64,000 nucleotides of DNA, taken from positions 7,626,001 to 7,690,000 of the forward strand of contig JBHGNT010000003.1 of assembly GCA_043228905.1 (NCBI GenBank). Direction: 5' to 3'. The position numbers were made by a program, and so were the translations under genes. Shown in pieces: positions 44,400-56,895 of this stretch. The first letter of the stretch is position 1. Each line of letters opens with the position of its first letter. The stretch is from Azolla caroliniana. Lineage: Eukaryota; Polypodiophyta. The notes under the pieces were generated by a model. The model had not been told where the DNA came from. It ran no database searches and saw nothing but the letters and a program-made list of their open reading frames with translations.

Positions 44400-45840
44400 A
44401 AAGATACATGGTGATGTTCTTCAAGAGGAGCATTTCAAGAAGGATGTGTATGTAAAAAAATAGGCTTGTTATGATGTATGCAAAATGTGGTCGTCTCAGA
44501 GAAGTACAGACATTGTTTGATGAGATATTGGATGGGAATCTCTGGGCTTGGAATGCCTTGATTCCCATGTATTCACAAATGGGTCTCCATTATGAAGCAA
44601 TATAGTACTTTAAGAAGATCCAAGAAGAGGGTATTTTACACAAACCCAATCTCTTTTAATGTGTGACATGAAAGCTTGTGCAGGCCTAGGATGGTGTTTG
44701 CATGAATGAAGAATACATGCAGCGGCCATGAGCTTACAGCCAGGATTTTTGGACAACGATGTCCAACTCGAGATTGTGTTGGTGGACATGTATCCCGAGT
44801 GTGAAAGCATCGGGAGAGGAAATCAGTATTCTTTGAAACCTTAATCTCAGGAATGTTGTCATATGGACTGCATTGATCTTGAAAAGCTTGTGGTTTTCTA
44901 GGAGCTCTGGAGATGGTCGAAGAGATACATGGCGAGGTGAGAAAGCGGGTTTCTTAGAGAAGAATCGTGTGCTCAGGAACTGCATTGGTTGATATGTATG
45001 CAAATGTGGGGGGTATTGGGCAAATCACACACAGTTTTTAATGCGCTTCCAGAAAAGGATATTGGTTTCGGGATATGCCATGCCCACATGACCTAGGTGC
45101 GGAGGCTTTTATTCTTGTAGGCAAATGCAAGACTGAGGGCTTCTTCCTGAATGAAATTATTTTTACTTGAATTTTGAAAGTGTGTGGTAGCATAGGATCT
45201 CTGAAGATGCGAGAAGAGATCCATTGCTCTGGTGAGGAAGTAGGGTCTATTGAGAAAGAATTGTGATTCTCGGAGGTGCATTGGTCGACATGTATGCGTA
45301 AATGTAGCATAATGGAAAAAGAAGAAGCCCAAAGAGTGTTCCATTAGCGCCCCCAACACAAAATGTTATATCATGGAATGCACTAACTACTGTCTGGGCA
45401 TTCACAATTGGGTAGGGTGGAAACAGTCTCTAGATTGTTCTGGAAAAATGAAGATCATTTCTGAATCAGGTAACCTTCCTCGATTCGGTCGATTCATGCA
45501 AATCATCCAGATCTTGTTGATGAGGATGCAAATGTTTTTTGGAAAAAGTAAACATCTCAAATCTCGAATCAGTCGATTCATGCAAATCATGCAGATCTTG
45601 TTGATTAGGATGCAAATGTTTTATTGGAAAAAGTAAACATCTGTCAATTGTCTAGCTCCAGAGATGGAACACTTATGCTTGCATGGTATAAATCTTTCTG
45701 GCCAAGCCAGACATTTTCAATGAAGTCATTGGTATTATCAAGGAGATTCCATCTTTGGATTGTCTTCCTTTATGGTTGTCTCTTTTGGGTGGTCTTGAAG
45801 GGTATATGCCCCCTCATGAGTGTATAAACATTGCAGATAT
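44400..45840 (+). pseudogene. PPR protein pseudogene (PLS-type)
   Basis: Pieces in shifting frames read KIHGDVLQEEHFKKDVYV, LVMMYAKCGRLREVQTLFDE, NLWAWNALIPMYSQMG, then VDMYPECESIG, further AQRVFH and GHSQLGRVETVSRLF, and near 45720-45810 EVIGIIKEIPSLDCLPLW, which resembles the E region of PLS-class pentatricopeptide proteins. Such proteins bind organellar RNA for editing or processing. Numerous stops and frameshifts mean this copy is dead. A partial 84-bp duplication (about 45489-45650) interrupts it. The N-terminal half of a typical gene is missing. Confidence 0.8.
45489..45650. repeat. 84-bp tandem duplication in the PPR pseudogene
   Basis: The unit with GTCGATTCATGCAAATCAT, CAGATCTTGTTGAT and GGATGCAAATGTTTT..TGG occurs twice, offset by 84 bp, with a few differences. 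Confidence 0.8.
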
Positions 45841-46624
45841 AACTATTCTTTCATTAGTTGAGGATCACTTCTAATGCTTGTTAACAAGAATGAGCTAACT
45901 AACTTACTAACTAACTAACTAACTATTCTTTCATTAGTTAAGAATTACTTCTAGTGTTTGTTAAGGATATATGCAAAAGGTATGGGCATCTGACATCTAT
46001 TATTGCAGATTCCTTGGATTCATGGGTTTTAGCCATGGTAGACATGGAGCCCTGGAACAGCGTTTTTTGCGTTTAGAAGAAAAGACACTTATTTGTCATG
46101 TGATACATATTTGGGACTGATCACACCCCATGCTGAGCAAGGTGTGAAGAGAAGCATGTAAACATGGGCATTCTTATCATATATAACATATGCATTCGAT
46201 TTGTAGTTCGACGATTTGTCAAAGAATTGATAAGCTCTACATTTTGGGATTGAAGACATGTGCATATGAATAAGCATGCCCCGCACTAAGTCCATAGCTA
46301 TACCCTTGGAGCTCTCTTGCTTTGGATTTGGCAGTCATATTATCAGACATGCTAGGAGTAGATTGATATAAGAATCAGAAAATGAATATTACTTTCAAGA
46401 TGTGCACATTGGTCACACTAATTCCTCCAATATAGGTGTTACCAATAAGGATTATTGTCACTATGATTGACACAGATTTTTGAACTAATTGACATCACAT
46501 TGGCGAGCATTAGAGGTATATACTAAGCAAGGTTCTCCGAAATTTGGGTTTCAAGTTTGGTTCTATGCTTCTAAAATATTTAGAAGCATCAAACCACTAG
46601 GTTACTCTATGAGCTATCTTCTTC
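45841..46624. other. gene-free spacer
   Basis: No recognisable ORF. A TAAC run lies near 45896-45924, and ACTATTCTTTCATTAGTT.AGGAT-like sequence is duplicated around it (45841 and 45921). Confidence 0.5.
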
Positions 46625-47145
46625 AATAACAATCGGCAACAATTCGGTTCAAGAGTGTCAAACTTAAACTGTTTAAAACCGAACCGTTTAAAGAATTTGA
46701 AACTTAAACTGAACCGAACCAGAAAACCGTTTAAACCGAACTGTTACAAAAAATTCCAACTCAAACCAAAAGGTTTTAGAGGCGTTAAACCGTTAAAACC
46801 ATGGTTTTGCGGTTCAAGTTTGGTTTTCAACTTAGGTCAAAATTCAAAATGTCAGGTTTTAATTTTAAAGATTTTAAATTTTTCAAAATTTAAAGATTCC
46901 TTTTTTAAATATCAAAATTAGGCTTAAAATGTTCAAAAAAATATTTAAGAAAATCCTAAACCACCAAACCGTTTAAACCATTTGTTCTATGGATTCAAAC
47001 TTTTTAAACAAAAAACCATTAAAGGCTCAAACCAAACCGAACAATTTAAACCAGTAAGCCGTTAAGCTATGGTTTTGCAGTCCGATTTGGTTCAAACCAA
47101 ACCGTTGCCAAACATGAAGGTTTGGGTTCAAACTCAAACCGTATA
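46625..47145. repeat. degenerate AAACCGTTTAAA low-complexity block
   Basis: The block consists of variants of AAACCG, CCGTTTAAAC, TTCAAAC and GGTTTT in both orientations. It is similar in kind to the DNA flanking the copia element (26090-26332 and 43762-43815). Any ORF here is an artefact of the repeat. Confidence 0.7.
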
Positions 47146-48684
47146 AAAACAGTATACTACTTCATGAAGACAAATTTGATCCCAATAATGGAGTTACAAC
47201 AATGACATCGATGTTTTCCACTACACAAAGATGGGAAACAATTACATTACAGAAAGGGTAGTATGGAAGATGAATCGTAAGATGGTGGAACTGGATAATG
47301 GCCTAGTCATAGATTCCATGTTGCCTTGACAACTACATCATATAATAAAAAGTCGATATATATGTTTTCTTTACTTACAAAATCAGAGGGAAAGCCCATT
47401 TATAATCTAGGATATTTTCCAATTATCAAATGTTTGCAATGCGATGGAACACTTCTTTTGACAATTTTCCGACGTGCTCCCTCCTTCCCCTGTTGTATAT
47501 GAAGGACTTCATATTTTGTCATAGGTTAACAATCATAATGCATCTATGTCTTTCAAAGTAGCCTTGTGTAGCATTGGGAAATTTATCTACTTAAGAATGC
47601 ATACATGATACCAACATAATTGAAGTCTTGAATTTATTTCATTCTCGTGGTGTTCAGTTACATTAACCTCGAGTAGCATCCCGATTTCTAACACTCTTGA
47701 TTTTTCAAAATTGTTAGGAGTAATGTTCCGGAAATTATGTACCGTCATTCATGAAACCTTTGGTCCAACTTGTTTGAGCTCTGCAAGTTTTAGGGGGAAC
47801 AATCTCTCAAATGAACATACATAAAAACACATAGAAACTACTTCTCGTTTTTAGGGATACTATATGCCAGAGAAATAATATCAATAACAGATTTTTTCCT
47901 CAACAAAGTTCAAGTCTTTTATACAATTTCATAGGTCCAAGGTTCAAGATAGGAGAGAAACAAACATTTAAAACATGAAGGTCTAGACAAGGTGGTAGAG
48001 TTCGTGATAAAGTTCCTTCTTGTATGTACTCTCCTCATGGTAAATAGAAATTGTTGTATCATTTTGCTATTACCGAAATCCTTCTACAATTTGCCCATCG
48101 TTTTTTCTGGTTGGCTGAGGATTTTTCAAAGGTTTGCCCATCGTTTTTTTTGTTGTTGATCGCAAAATTCTCATTCTTCAAAGGTTTTACTTTGGCCAGT
48201 CTAGTCTGTGTCCTGACTCCAGGTACCGCAGTGACTAGTGGTCGTAAGACGATATGTCTTCGAGACCATGAAAACATTGTGTATGTGGAGCTAACAAATC
48301 ATTAAAAAGCAAAACAAAAACAAAAACTCAGAAAAAAAAAACCAAAAAAGGGGTGGATTTATTATTATTATTTTCTCACATGGATGTCAATCATTGGCCA
48401 AAACTAAGATCCTTCATTTGACAGCAAGGATTCCCAATCAGGAAACTTTTCTTACGGACAAAAACGGCGACCCCCACGTGGGTCGCCCTTAGCAAACTCA
48501 AAAAACTTTCCCATAAAGGAAACAAAAAAAGGAAAAAAAAGGGAAAACAAAATCTTTCTCCTTTTTACGTCCCATGGTTTTTCTTCTTCTTTTTTCGTTT
48601 TTCTTATTTGAAACCTGTGTGTCTTGGCTCTTTTCTTATCTTTGTATGTGTAAAGAATACCACCCTAGCTCTCATTCTAAAGAG
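47146..48684. other. upstream spacer of the heat shock factor gene
   Basis: AT-rich DNA with no recognised gene. The part nearest the gene should hold its promoter. CCCCACGTGGG at about 48472-48482 contains a CACGTG G-box-type core. Confidence 0.45.
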
Positions 48685-48691
48685 TATATAA
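48685..48691 (+). promoter_or_regulatory. TATA box of the heat shock factor gene
   Basis: TATATAA lies about 100 bp upstream of the start codon at 48792, in a pyrimidine-rich leader context. Confidence 0.5.
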
Positions 48692-48791
48692 TCTTTTCTT
48701 GTGTACAAAAGATAACTCTTACAGGTAATACACTCTTGCTCCATATCCCTGATATAGCTAGATTTGGTTTCCTCAATATACAAATATATCT

Positions 48792-50099
48792 ATGGAGGCC
48801 CATTCTTCCTCTTCTTCCTCTTCTTCTTTGCTTCATCCCACTCCTTTTGTGGCCAAAACCTATGAGATGGTCGATGATGCCCTCACAGACTCTATTGTCT
48901 CTTGGAGTGCGTCCATGAATAGCTTCATTGTCTGGGATTTCTACGAGTTCTCGAGCGGCCTCCTCCCTCGATTCTTCAAGCACAACAACTTCTCAAGCTT
49001 CGTTCGACAACTCAATACATACGTAAGCGAGCATATATGGGATTGGTGATGTTTTTTACTCATCTAGGAGGTACCATTAGATTATGGAATCCATCTTTCT
49101 TGTAGCAAGTTATTTTATTCGACATTTTATCGTTTCTAGGGATTTCGAAAGGTGGACCCAGAACGATGGGAATTTGCCCATGAAGAGTTCGTGAGGGGGG
49201 GCAAACATAGATTGAAGAACATTCATCGGCGTAAGTCATCCTTGACTGGGAGTGTTGGAGGACAGATACAATCTTATAATGGAATGGGATCGGATACAGG
49301 ATATATGAAACAACATAGGCGCGAGAAACAAGTGATGATCCTCGAACTAGGGAGACTTTGTAATGAGCATCGTTTGTTGCAACAAGAAGTAAGGTTAATG
49401 TCTAATCGCCTTAAAGCCATTGAATCTAGACAAGACCAAATGTTGGAGTTTCTTGCTACAACAATGTGCTCTCCCATTCCAATATCTAATTTTGGCTCGA
49501 CAGAGTGTAAAAACTTTGTTGTCACTAATGGTCCCAAGACCAAGTTTCTCAGAGATGATGAGGATCACAATGTTGACCGATCCAATGACAGTGGGAAACG
49601 TCCACGACTCAACAACATGGAGTGTTGGGGAGAGAGCGGTCTATTAACATCGACCAATGGTAACACTTGGATTAACCAAAAACAAGTAGGAGATGATCAT
49701 ACAAATTCTTCTTCAAGGATAGATTCTCACAATGTTGGCCCACAGTTCACAATTGCAAATGCAGACATGACAACGATGTACAATAAAAAGCGATTGCTAC
49801 TTCCTACCAATGATTCGGAGTCTATTTTCAATAGTTCTAGTCTTGGAGGAAGTTCAATGGCATTCGATGGGTCATGTGGAGAAAAGGGCCAGGGTAAAGA
49901 TGAGTCTTCCCTTGAATGTGAGGAGCACGTGAGGATACTCGATGATTTTTCCTTTCTCTCCGCAACGGGGTCCAATGTCTCCATTGCACATGGAGGCAAA
50001 TATGGAGTACAAATGCAAGTACCTGACCTAGACCAAGATGTCGAAGCTAGTGACATGTTTTGGGAACACCTCCTCGAACAACCAAGAACATCCAAGTAA
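48792..50099 (+). CDS. heat shock transcription factor, class A/C mixed features
   Basis: Exons 48792-49022 and 49140-50099 with a GT-AG intron of 117 bp. The intron falls exactly between NTY and GFRK, the conserved HSF position. The product is 396 residues. The winged-helix DNA-binding domain (residues about 16-110) includes [33 protein letters not shown] and [11 protein letters not shown], ending KNIHRRK. The coiled-coil HR-A/B follows ([15 protein letters not shown] to QDQMLEFLA). Its spacing is about 14 residues shorter than class A4/A5 and equal to HSFC1 as I remember it. The motif GKRPRL is a probable nuclear signal. Near the end, [11 protein letters not shown] resembles the AHA activation motif of A4/A5 factors. 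It should bind heat shock elements as a trimer. I cannot settle its subclass. Confidence 0.92.
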
Positions 50100-50339
50100 T
50101 TTTGATGCCAAGGGTAATATGGTAATGTCTCTGCAACAAACAAAATGGTGTTTTATGTATTGACATTGTTTGTATGAGAATTAGGAGAGTTATGATGTGT
50201 ATATAGAAGGACGGAGCACTAGTAGGCTATTGTATAAAGCCATTTGATATATGGCTCTTGGGGCAAGTAACTATAAATATATATATTAAGTAGGGTTCTT
50301 CCTTGTGGTACAAAAGCATTTAGGCTAAGGTCACTTCAA

Positions 50340-50583
50340 GTTGTAGTGAATGTGCACTTCATTCCTTCGTTTAACTTAATTTTGGGGTTTGAATTCAACC
50401 AAAAGAAAAAAAAAACTCTCCCTTCCATTTAAAGGGTTTCTCTTCTTTTTGTCTCTAGAGCAAATATATGTAATGAGTGTGCACTTCATTTCCTCTTTTA
50501 ACTTGATTTTGGGGTTTGAAAAGAAAAAACTCTCCCTTCCAATTAAAGGGTTTCTCTTCTTTTTGTCTCTAGAGCAAATATAT
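50340..50583. repeat. tandem duplication of about 120 bp
   Basis: Two copies of a unit containing GTGCACTTCATT, TTTTGGGGTTTGAA, AACTCTCCCTTCCA and GGGTTTCTCTTCTTTTTGTC, in the 3' flank of the heat shock factor gene. Confidence 0.85.
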
Positions 50584-53080
50584 TGTGGTTCAGGCCTTTT
50601 TTATGATTTGGGCATTTAATTATTCTTCAACTAGTTTGTTCAAAGAAAAAAACTTTCTTAGGCTCATTCCTACTCTAGTCCTTGAAATACCTCGCACCAT
50701 CCAAATTTAACTACGTCTGAACCATAAAGTTGATTTGTCAATGTTAAGAACGAGCATTGGGTTCGTGAAAGATCATAGGTGGAAGATTTTGGTTGGGATA
50801 GTGATAATCCCAAGGATTGGGTGTCTACCTTGTGTCATTGTTTCTCTTGCCTAGGTCTCGGGTAGTTGTTTTTTGGACAATTAGGAGTTGGCCCACCTCC
50901 AAGTGTCTTGTTGTTCTTGATGGAAGTGATAATGGTGCCCAATCATGTTAGGAGTGAAGTAGTGTAGCTTAAGGAAGCTCATTGCAAAAAGTAAGATTCT
51001 CAATTGGAGGAGCTAACATAGATAATGTGTGTCAGCCTTCGTTGCATTGAAATTTATGAAAATGATTTTGTTGCACGCCGGGCATGTCAGAGTATATTAA
51101 GACCCAATACCATTTCTTACAAGAGCGCATTATTAATAAGAAGGTGAAATTAAGTATGGCCTATTTGAATCACTTTATGAAGCAAGCATTTGAAGCCTCA
51201 AACACTTCGGAGTGAGTATGAGCGAGAGAGTGTGGGCAAGGTAGTAAGCCTATGTACAAAAGATAATGTATATGTTGACCCAACTTTACATTATATTTGT
51301 GATTTGATTCGTCGAGAGCATATGCAAGCACAACACCATTCTTTCTCCTTCATTTTATTGTTTTCACATTCCTGAGGTTCTGCATTGTTTTCATTCATAG
51401 ATCCATAGATTGACTCATGCATGATATTCGTGGTATTCCGCCATCAGTAGTATTCGTAATCTTCGAGAATGTAAAATGACCCCAAGAGTATTACATAACC
51501 ATTCGTTTATTTATTTATTATTTATTATTTATTCTACAAAAAAAACAAATATTTTTACATCCATTATTAAAATATTATTTGTGAGGTCCCCATTTTAATT
51601 CACATAAAAATATCAAAATTTGTAGGAGATTAAAAAGTGGGGAATTAATGAACTTTTTATTTATTTATTATTTATTATTAAAAATAAAACAAATACTTTT
51701 AAGTTTTACATCTATTATAAAAATATTATTAGTGTAGGTTTCCTTTTTAATGTGAAGTAAAATATCCCCTTTTTATTGTCAAATTCCTCTTTATTATATG
51801 ATATATGATATATCTAAGAAACTAAAAAGTAAGGAGTCAGGACTTTATGAACTTCTCTTTTTAACGAATATTTTCCATGCATTCGAATGTGTATTCGTAT
51901 GCATTCGTTTGGTAACCCCCACGAATGCGAATATGTTATGCTGATGGAACCATGCTTGTTGATTAGTATCAGTTTAACAACCACGAAATTGGTCATGCGT
52001 CCAATCCTTGTATACCCCAACTTTTGCCTAGCAAAATACTGAAATAAATGTTTTTGCGCCGAGGTCGACAAAACTATCTAGTGCCCCTTCCACTAGGGTT
52101 GGACTGTCATTGATTTCATTCAAATGGGATGCTTCATGCACATTTCAAGAAGAAGAATAAAGCCTAGGAAGTTTAAATTGAAACTATGACATAGATGGTT
52201 TGTGGCAAGTTACATAGGTGGAAGACAAATGAGATGATGCTTCATCCATACCTCAAGAGGAAGACAAACCAAAGAGTCTTAAATTGAAACATTGAATTAG
52301 AGTATGTGGATGACAAGCTACATGGGAAACTATGATTATCAAAGGGGATGCAATAGAAGGTCGAGATTATCTATAGGAGTGTCAAAGAGTAGCCATTATC
52401 TAATGTCATTGAGCTAGTAAATATTAGGTGAGGCCTCCATTCATAGTCACTAGAAGTAATCAATTCCTAGCACTAATGGTAGGGCCATTCATTTTGTGAC
52501 AAAGATCTTGGAATCCAAGTATATTCACAATCAAGTTGAGGGAGAGTTACCAATCCAAGTATATTCACGATCGAGTTGAGGGAGGGTTATCAAAGTTTGG
52601 GCTTCAAAATAGTGAGCAACCTTAAGAAGCTAAGAACAAGTCGATTTTTCTAGTGTAAATGGGCGAACGATTTCCATGGCACAAGCAAAGTTATCTTTCG
52701 ATTTGATTTACTGATCCTCCATCATGTACCAACATGGGCATTTCGTTGATGAATGGCGCGGAATTGTTGAATTCGGACGTAACTCTCCATCATGCCACCA
52801 TTTGACATTGCTTTGATCGAGAGCCGAGGATTGAATGCATTTCAGACTTTGCCCCTCCCATTTCCGAATAATTAGTGCTATATGCAGCTAAAGACAGTAT
52901 TAATCCTCTTTTTCACATGCATGTTTCTTGAGTATAAACATTGGTTGTATTGTGAATTCTGTATATATAAGTGGGGCTCTTAAAGGCAAAAATCAAGTTC
53001 TAGGTTTCTTTCAAGAAATTGGTTCATGGTTTCTTCGATGCTATCTAGCTACTGCTCCGGAATCATTACATAATCAATGG
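50584..53080. other. gene-free spacer
   Basis: No gene recognised. AT-only stretches with TTATTTATTATTTATTATT occur twice (about 51507-51535 and 51657-51680), each followed by an AAAATATTATT motif, suggesting an old duplication. A short near-duplicate, CCAAGTATATTCAC.ATC, is at about 52516 and 52554. Confidence 0.5.
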
Positions 53081-53086
53081 AAGGGA

Positions 53087-53365
53087 AAACCATGGAATGG
53101 AATTGTACCAAATGTATGAAGAAATGGAAGGGAAAACCATGGAATGGAAGTTGTACAAAATGTATGAAGCAATGGAAGGAAAACCCATGAATGGAATTGT
53201 GCCAAATGTGTATGAAGCAATGGAAGGAAGAACCATGGAATGGAAGTTGTACCAAATGTATGAAGCAATGGAAGGAAAAACCATGGAATGGAATTGTACC
53301 AAATGTGTATGAAGCAATGGAAAGGGAAAACCATGGAATGGAATTTGTACCAAATGTTATGTTTA
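53087..53365. repeat. tandem array of about 45-bp units
   Basis: About six units of TATGAAGCAATGGAAGG.AAA, ACCATGGAATGGAA and TTGTACCAAATG. Because the unit is near a multiple of three, overlapping ORFs appear in all frames on both strands. They encode repetitive peptides without family resemblance and are not genes. Confidence 0.9.
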
Positions 53366-53461
53366 TGCACAAAACATGAAGTTCATGAGATTCCACTCAA
53401 ACATGAATTTACATACAAAGAGAGACAGAGCATATGTCTCCAAAATGAAACCCTAGTTCAT

Positions 53462-54271
53462 TTATGCACCTGTGGTAGGGAAAAGTGTGAGAATGCATTG
53501 TGGGGGGGGAGGCCGTGCTGGAGCCGAAGCCAATGCCAATGCCGAAGCCAAACCCAAATCCGAATCCGAAGCCAAACCCAAACCCAAACCCGAAGCCGAA
53601 GCCGAAGCCGACACGGATGTGGACGTGGATAATGGAGTGAGGATCGGGATGGATGCAAAGAAGAGATGGCCGGGTGGACATTGGCCCGTGCCCATGGGGA
53701 GGCCTTGCGGCAAGCGTTTGAGGTGGAGCCGGTACTTCTGGAGGTGGCTCGCCACATTCTCTCGGGTCAAGCCATCCACATTCATGAGCTGCATGATCGC
53801 CTTGGGCACCGCGTTGTGGAGCCCGATGCGCTCGACCACGTCCACGAATCGCTTGTGGAGTTGGGGTGTCCACATGAGCCGCGGCCTTTTGGACATAGTA
53901 GAAGTACATGGGCTACTACTACCACTACGCCCCCGCCCAATGTCCGGTCGCTCCTCCACCTCCTCATTGATCCTATCGGTAAGGTCGTCGGCCCGCACGG
54001 TCCTTGTGACCAAAGAAGAGTTCCACTTATCACCCTTTTCATGCCACTCTAGTGATTCCACCCCTTCCTCTTGGCGATCGCGCGGACCTTCTATGTTTAC
54101 GCGAATAAATTCCGTTGTTGTTGCTCGCGAGGCGAGGTCCCCATTGGTCCCATTTGCTCCATTGGCTCCATTGGCACCCCCGGTTGGAATGTCGAACGCG
54201 CACGCGAGAGAGCGCGGGATAAGCGGTTGCGAGAGAGGGGTAAGCTCTTCGAGCGCCGGAAGTCGTTGCAT
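53462..54271 (-). CDS. LUX ARRHYTHMO/PCL1-like GARP transcription factor
   Basis: Single-exon ORF of 269 residues. Residues 9-19 are [11 protein letters not shown], the N-terminal signature of LUX and BOA proteins. Residues about 128-186 are the single MYB-like GARP domain ([15 protein letters not shown] ... [20 protein letters not shown]), which binds DNA. LUX-type factors act in the evening complex of the circadian clock. A GAN repeat sits at residues 32-43. The C-terminal 60 residues are low complexity (S-A and L-G repeats), produced by a GC-rich hexanucleotide repeat, and do not resemble known LUX tails. The N-terminus is shorter than in Arabidopsis LUX, so the ATG at 54271 is likely but a longer start cannot be excluded. 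Confidence 0.85.
   Translation of the reverse strand: MQRLPALEELTPLSQPLIPRSLACAFDIPTGGANGANGANGTNGDLASRATTTEFIRVNIEGPRDRQEEGVESLEWHEKGDKWNSSLVTRTVRADDLTDRINEEVEERPDIGRGRSGSSSPCTSTMSKRPRLMWTPQLHKRFVDVVERIGLHNAVPKAIMQLMNVDGLTRENVASHLQKYRLHLKRLPQGLPMGTGQCPPGHLFFASIPILTPLSTSTSVSASASASGLGLGLASDSDLGLASALALASAPARPPPPQCILTLFPTTGA
53515..53625. repeat. hexanucleotide-type repeat in the LUX-like C-terminus
   Basis: Variants of GCCGAAGCCAAACCCAAATC and CCGAAG recur on the plus strand. They encode alternating small residues on the minus strand (L-G, S-A, A-L). Another frame would give F-G repeats. Length variation here would alter the protein tail. Confidence 0.8.
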
Positions 54272-54522
54272 TGCTTTGCGTCCTCCTCGTAAAAGATCTA
54301 TTGTATTGTAGTCTCTTCCATTGTATTGTAGTAAGAGGGTAGAGGAAGAAGATTTTTTATGTGTAGGGCTAATGAAAAAATATTAGTAATTGGGGAGAGC
54401 CTAGAGGCAAAGCCAAAAAGAAGCGCTTTGGGCACTTGGCATATAGAGTTGATAGATATCACATAAGAAAAGGTGAGCTCAATATGAGACAGTCTACAGC
54501 CCCGTTCCCCCTTTTGCTTCAT

Positions 54523-55600
54523 TTTCTGTATCTCTTGTTTCTCTCTTCTTCACTTTTTGTTCTTTCGTATTGAGATTACACTCCTCGTATTTGGCTTATC
54601 ACGACAAGGGTGTGGCCCATGTATGGGTTCTAAATCCTTACTTTCACACACCTTTGTTACACCATACATCAAGTTGTGCAAACTTCGTGTCACATCATTC
54701 TATATCACTTCTCATAACTTTTTTCTTGGTACATCTCTATATCAAACTAACGTCCTCACAATCTTCGAACAACTGACACAACTATATTAACTATGGCCTT
54801 CTTTCTCTATATGATTGGGAATACTATGCGGGGACCTCTGTTATGTTCTTTTGTTGGCATTATGCCATAAAGCTACCCATATTGCCAAATTTGAAGCAAT
54901 GACACCCCCCCCCCAAAAAAAAAAAAAGATTCCCTTGACGATTGGCTTTGGAATTGGAATGAGCTCATCTCCTTTGCTTTCGTATTAAATGATATTGGTC
55001 TTTTTCCCCATAGCTTGTCTTATTATGCACGACATTGTAATTTATGCAACCATTACACGTAACAATGGATATGTGTGTGTGATGCTAACGATTGCTTTTG
55101 GCTATTCATGTTCTTGCTTTGTATAGATTGTGTCATTTCCATGAGCATCATATCTGATCACTTGGTATTTTATCGTTAAACTTGTGTTAAGTTTGCGATC
55201 AATAAGTTTATTCTTTGATCTTTATCTTTATGCTCAGTAGAGTTTCCACATCTCAATATCATTTAGTAATCAAGGTTTCATTTCAATATGTCACTGATGT
55301 ATGTACTTCTACTCACAATGTGCAAGGTTCTATGTCATCCATTTTTTCATGATGTATGCAGTGTGTGGTTATAAATGAAAGTCTTTCTACTCAATACTGT
55401 TCAAGGCTCAATATCATCTATTTCATTGGAAGCTTCTTGATGTAGATCAAAATCTTTACGTGTGTCCATGTTCAATACCATCCATTACTTTGCTATGTAC
55501 CATATTGATACAAACGAAGCAAATAACATGGTTGATTTTAATACACATCACCTATTAAGCCAAACAATATGATGTTGAATACTCCTACAACATCTCTATG
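54523..55600. other. gene-free spacer upstream of the LUX-like gene
   Basis: The LUX-like promoter should lie at the left. No ORF with a known domain is present. A C run joined to an A run lies at about 54906-54928. Confidence 0.45.
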
Positions 55601-55601
55601 G

Positions 55602-55797
55602 TTTGGTGAACTTAAACATCACTTTTGCATAGCAAATCAATGATAGCGTGCTTAAGAGATGTTCACCTCTTGTTTACATGGGAAGGCCAAAGATGTTTTG
55701 GTGAACTTAAACATCACATTTGCATAGCAAATCAATGATAGCATGCTTAAGAGATGTTCACCTCTTGTTTACATGGGAAGGCTTTAGCCTTCCCATG
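55602..55797. repeat. 95-bp tandem duplication ending in a perfect hairpin
   Basis: Units starting TTTGGTGAACTTAAACATCA at about 55602 and 55697. At the end of the second copy, 55772-55797 is a perfect palindrome with 12-bp arms (CATGGGAAGGCT) and a 2-base loop. Confidence 0.85.
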
Positions 55798-56864
55798 TGT
55801 ATATTTTGTGATGGATTCATACTTTGATTGAAGTGTTGCATAGACATGGGTTTAGAGATAGAAAATGCCTTTATGGTCAACCCTCCTAATTATTTAACTC
55901 CATCCCTAAACTTGGCAATTGGAAACACACATGTTGAATGCGTTCATTACAACTTAGAACCAAGAAATTCATTGAATTTCTCATTTTTGAGAATGTAAAC
56001 CATCTACTTCAAAATCGAAGGTTACACGTTCTTGATTCTCTTAAATGAAAACTAAAATCAAAAGTATTATAATCTTAAATATAAGTAAAATCAAGCCATT
56101 TTTATCTCCAAAATCGAAGGTTAGTGCATGTTCTTGATTCTCTTCAAAAACAACGGTATTATAATCTAAAATATATGCAAAATCAAGCCATTTTTTAAAT
56201 AAAATGGATAGCTAAAAGATGGAAGCTGGATAGAGAATCCATTGCAATAGATGTAATGTGTATACAAGCAAGTGCAACGAACTTTCGATGTGAGATTGTA
56301 ACAACATTACAATCCAATTTCATTAGTGAATATGCGGGAACTTTAGTATCATATGCATTATTGCAACTGCATTAATACATGCTAGGTTTTAAACATACAC
56401 ATGGCTTATCACAAGTTCTAAACACATTTTGCATTAAATATTTTCATGATGTCAAATGCAAACCCCATCAAGATATTTGAGCTCTACAATGACATCCTTA
56501 GGGAAATCTCCTCAAAAACTGCTAAAAACTTTGAAGGGATGTTACATGGAGTATGGTAAATGTCTCCTATTAGTAGAGGATCCCCTATGAGATCTTCTAC
56601 CCTTAAGCTTTACCCTATATCCATCAACTAGGACATTATAGAGAACAAAGCATTCTGTTTTGATTTATGACGTAGGTTCTAGACGAAAACATCTGGAAAA
56701 ATCCCAAGGGCTTTTGCAATGCTTGTATATGTGTGCTTTGTACTAGAGAGCGAACATTGGCGATTGGGGTTCAAGTATCTTAGGTTGTGTGAGCAGGAGG
56801 ACGTAAGAAACATGTAACAAGCTTTGTTTGGAATACCCTCATTTTGAGGACTAACTTCGTTAAA

Positions 56865-56895
<31 letters not shown>

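Noticed and set aside
46655-46921. 88-residue Lys/Asn-rich ORF
   Set aside because: It is created by the degenerate AAACCG low-complexity block.
53049-53396. Aromatic-rich repetitive ORFs resembling membrane peptides
   Set aside because: They come from the 45-bp minisatellite read on the minus strand. All three frames are open and none shows family resemblance.
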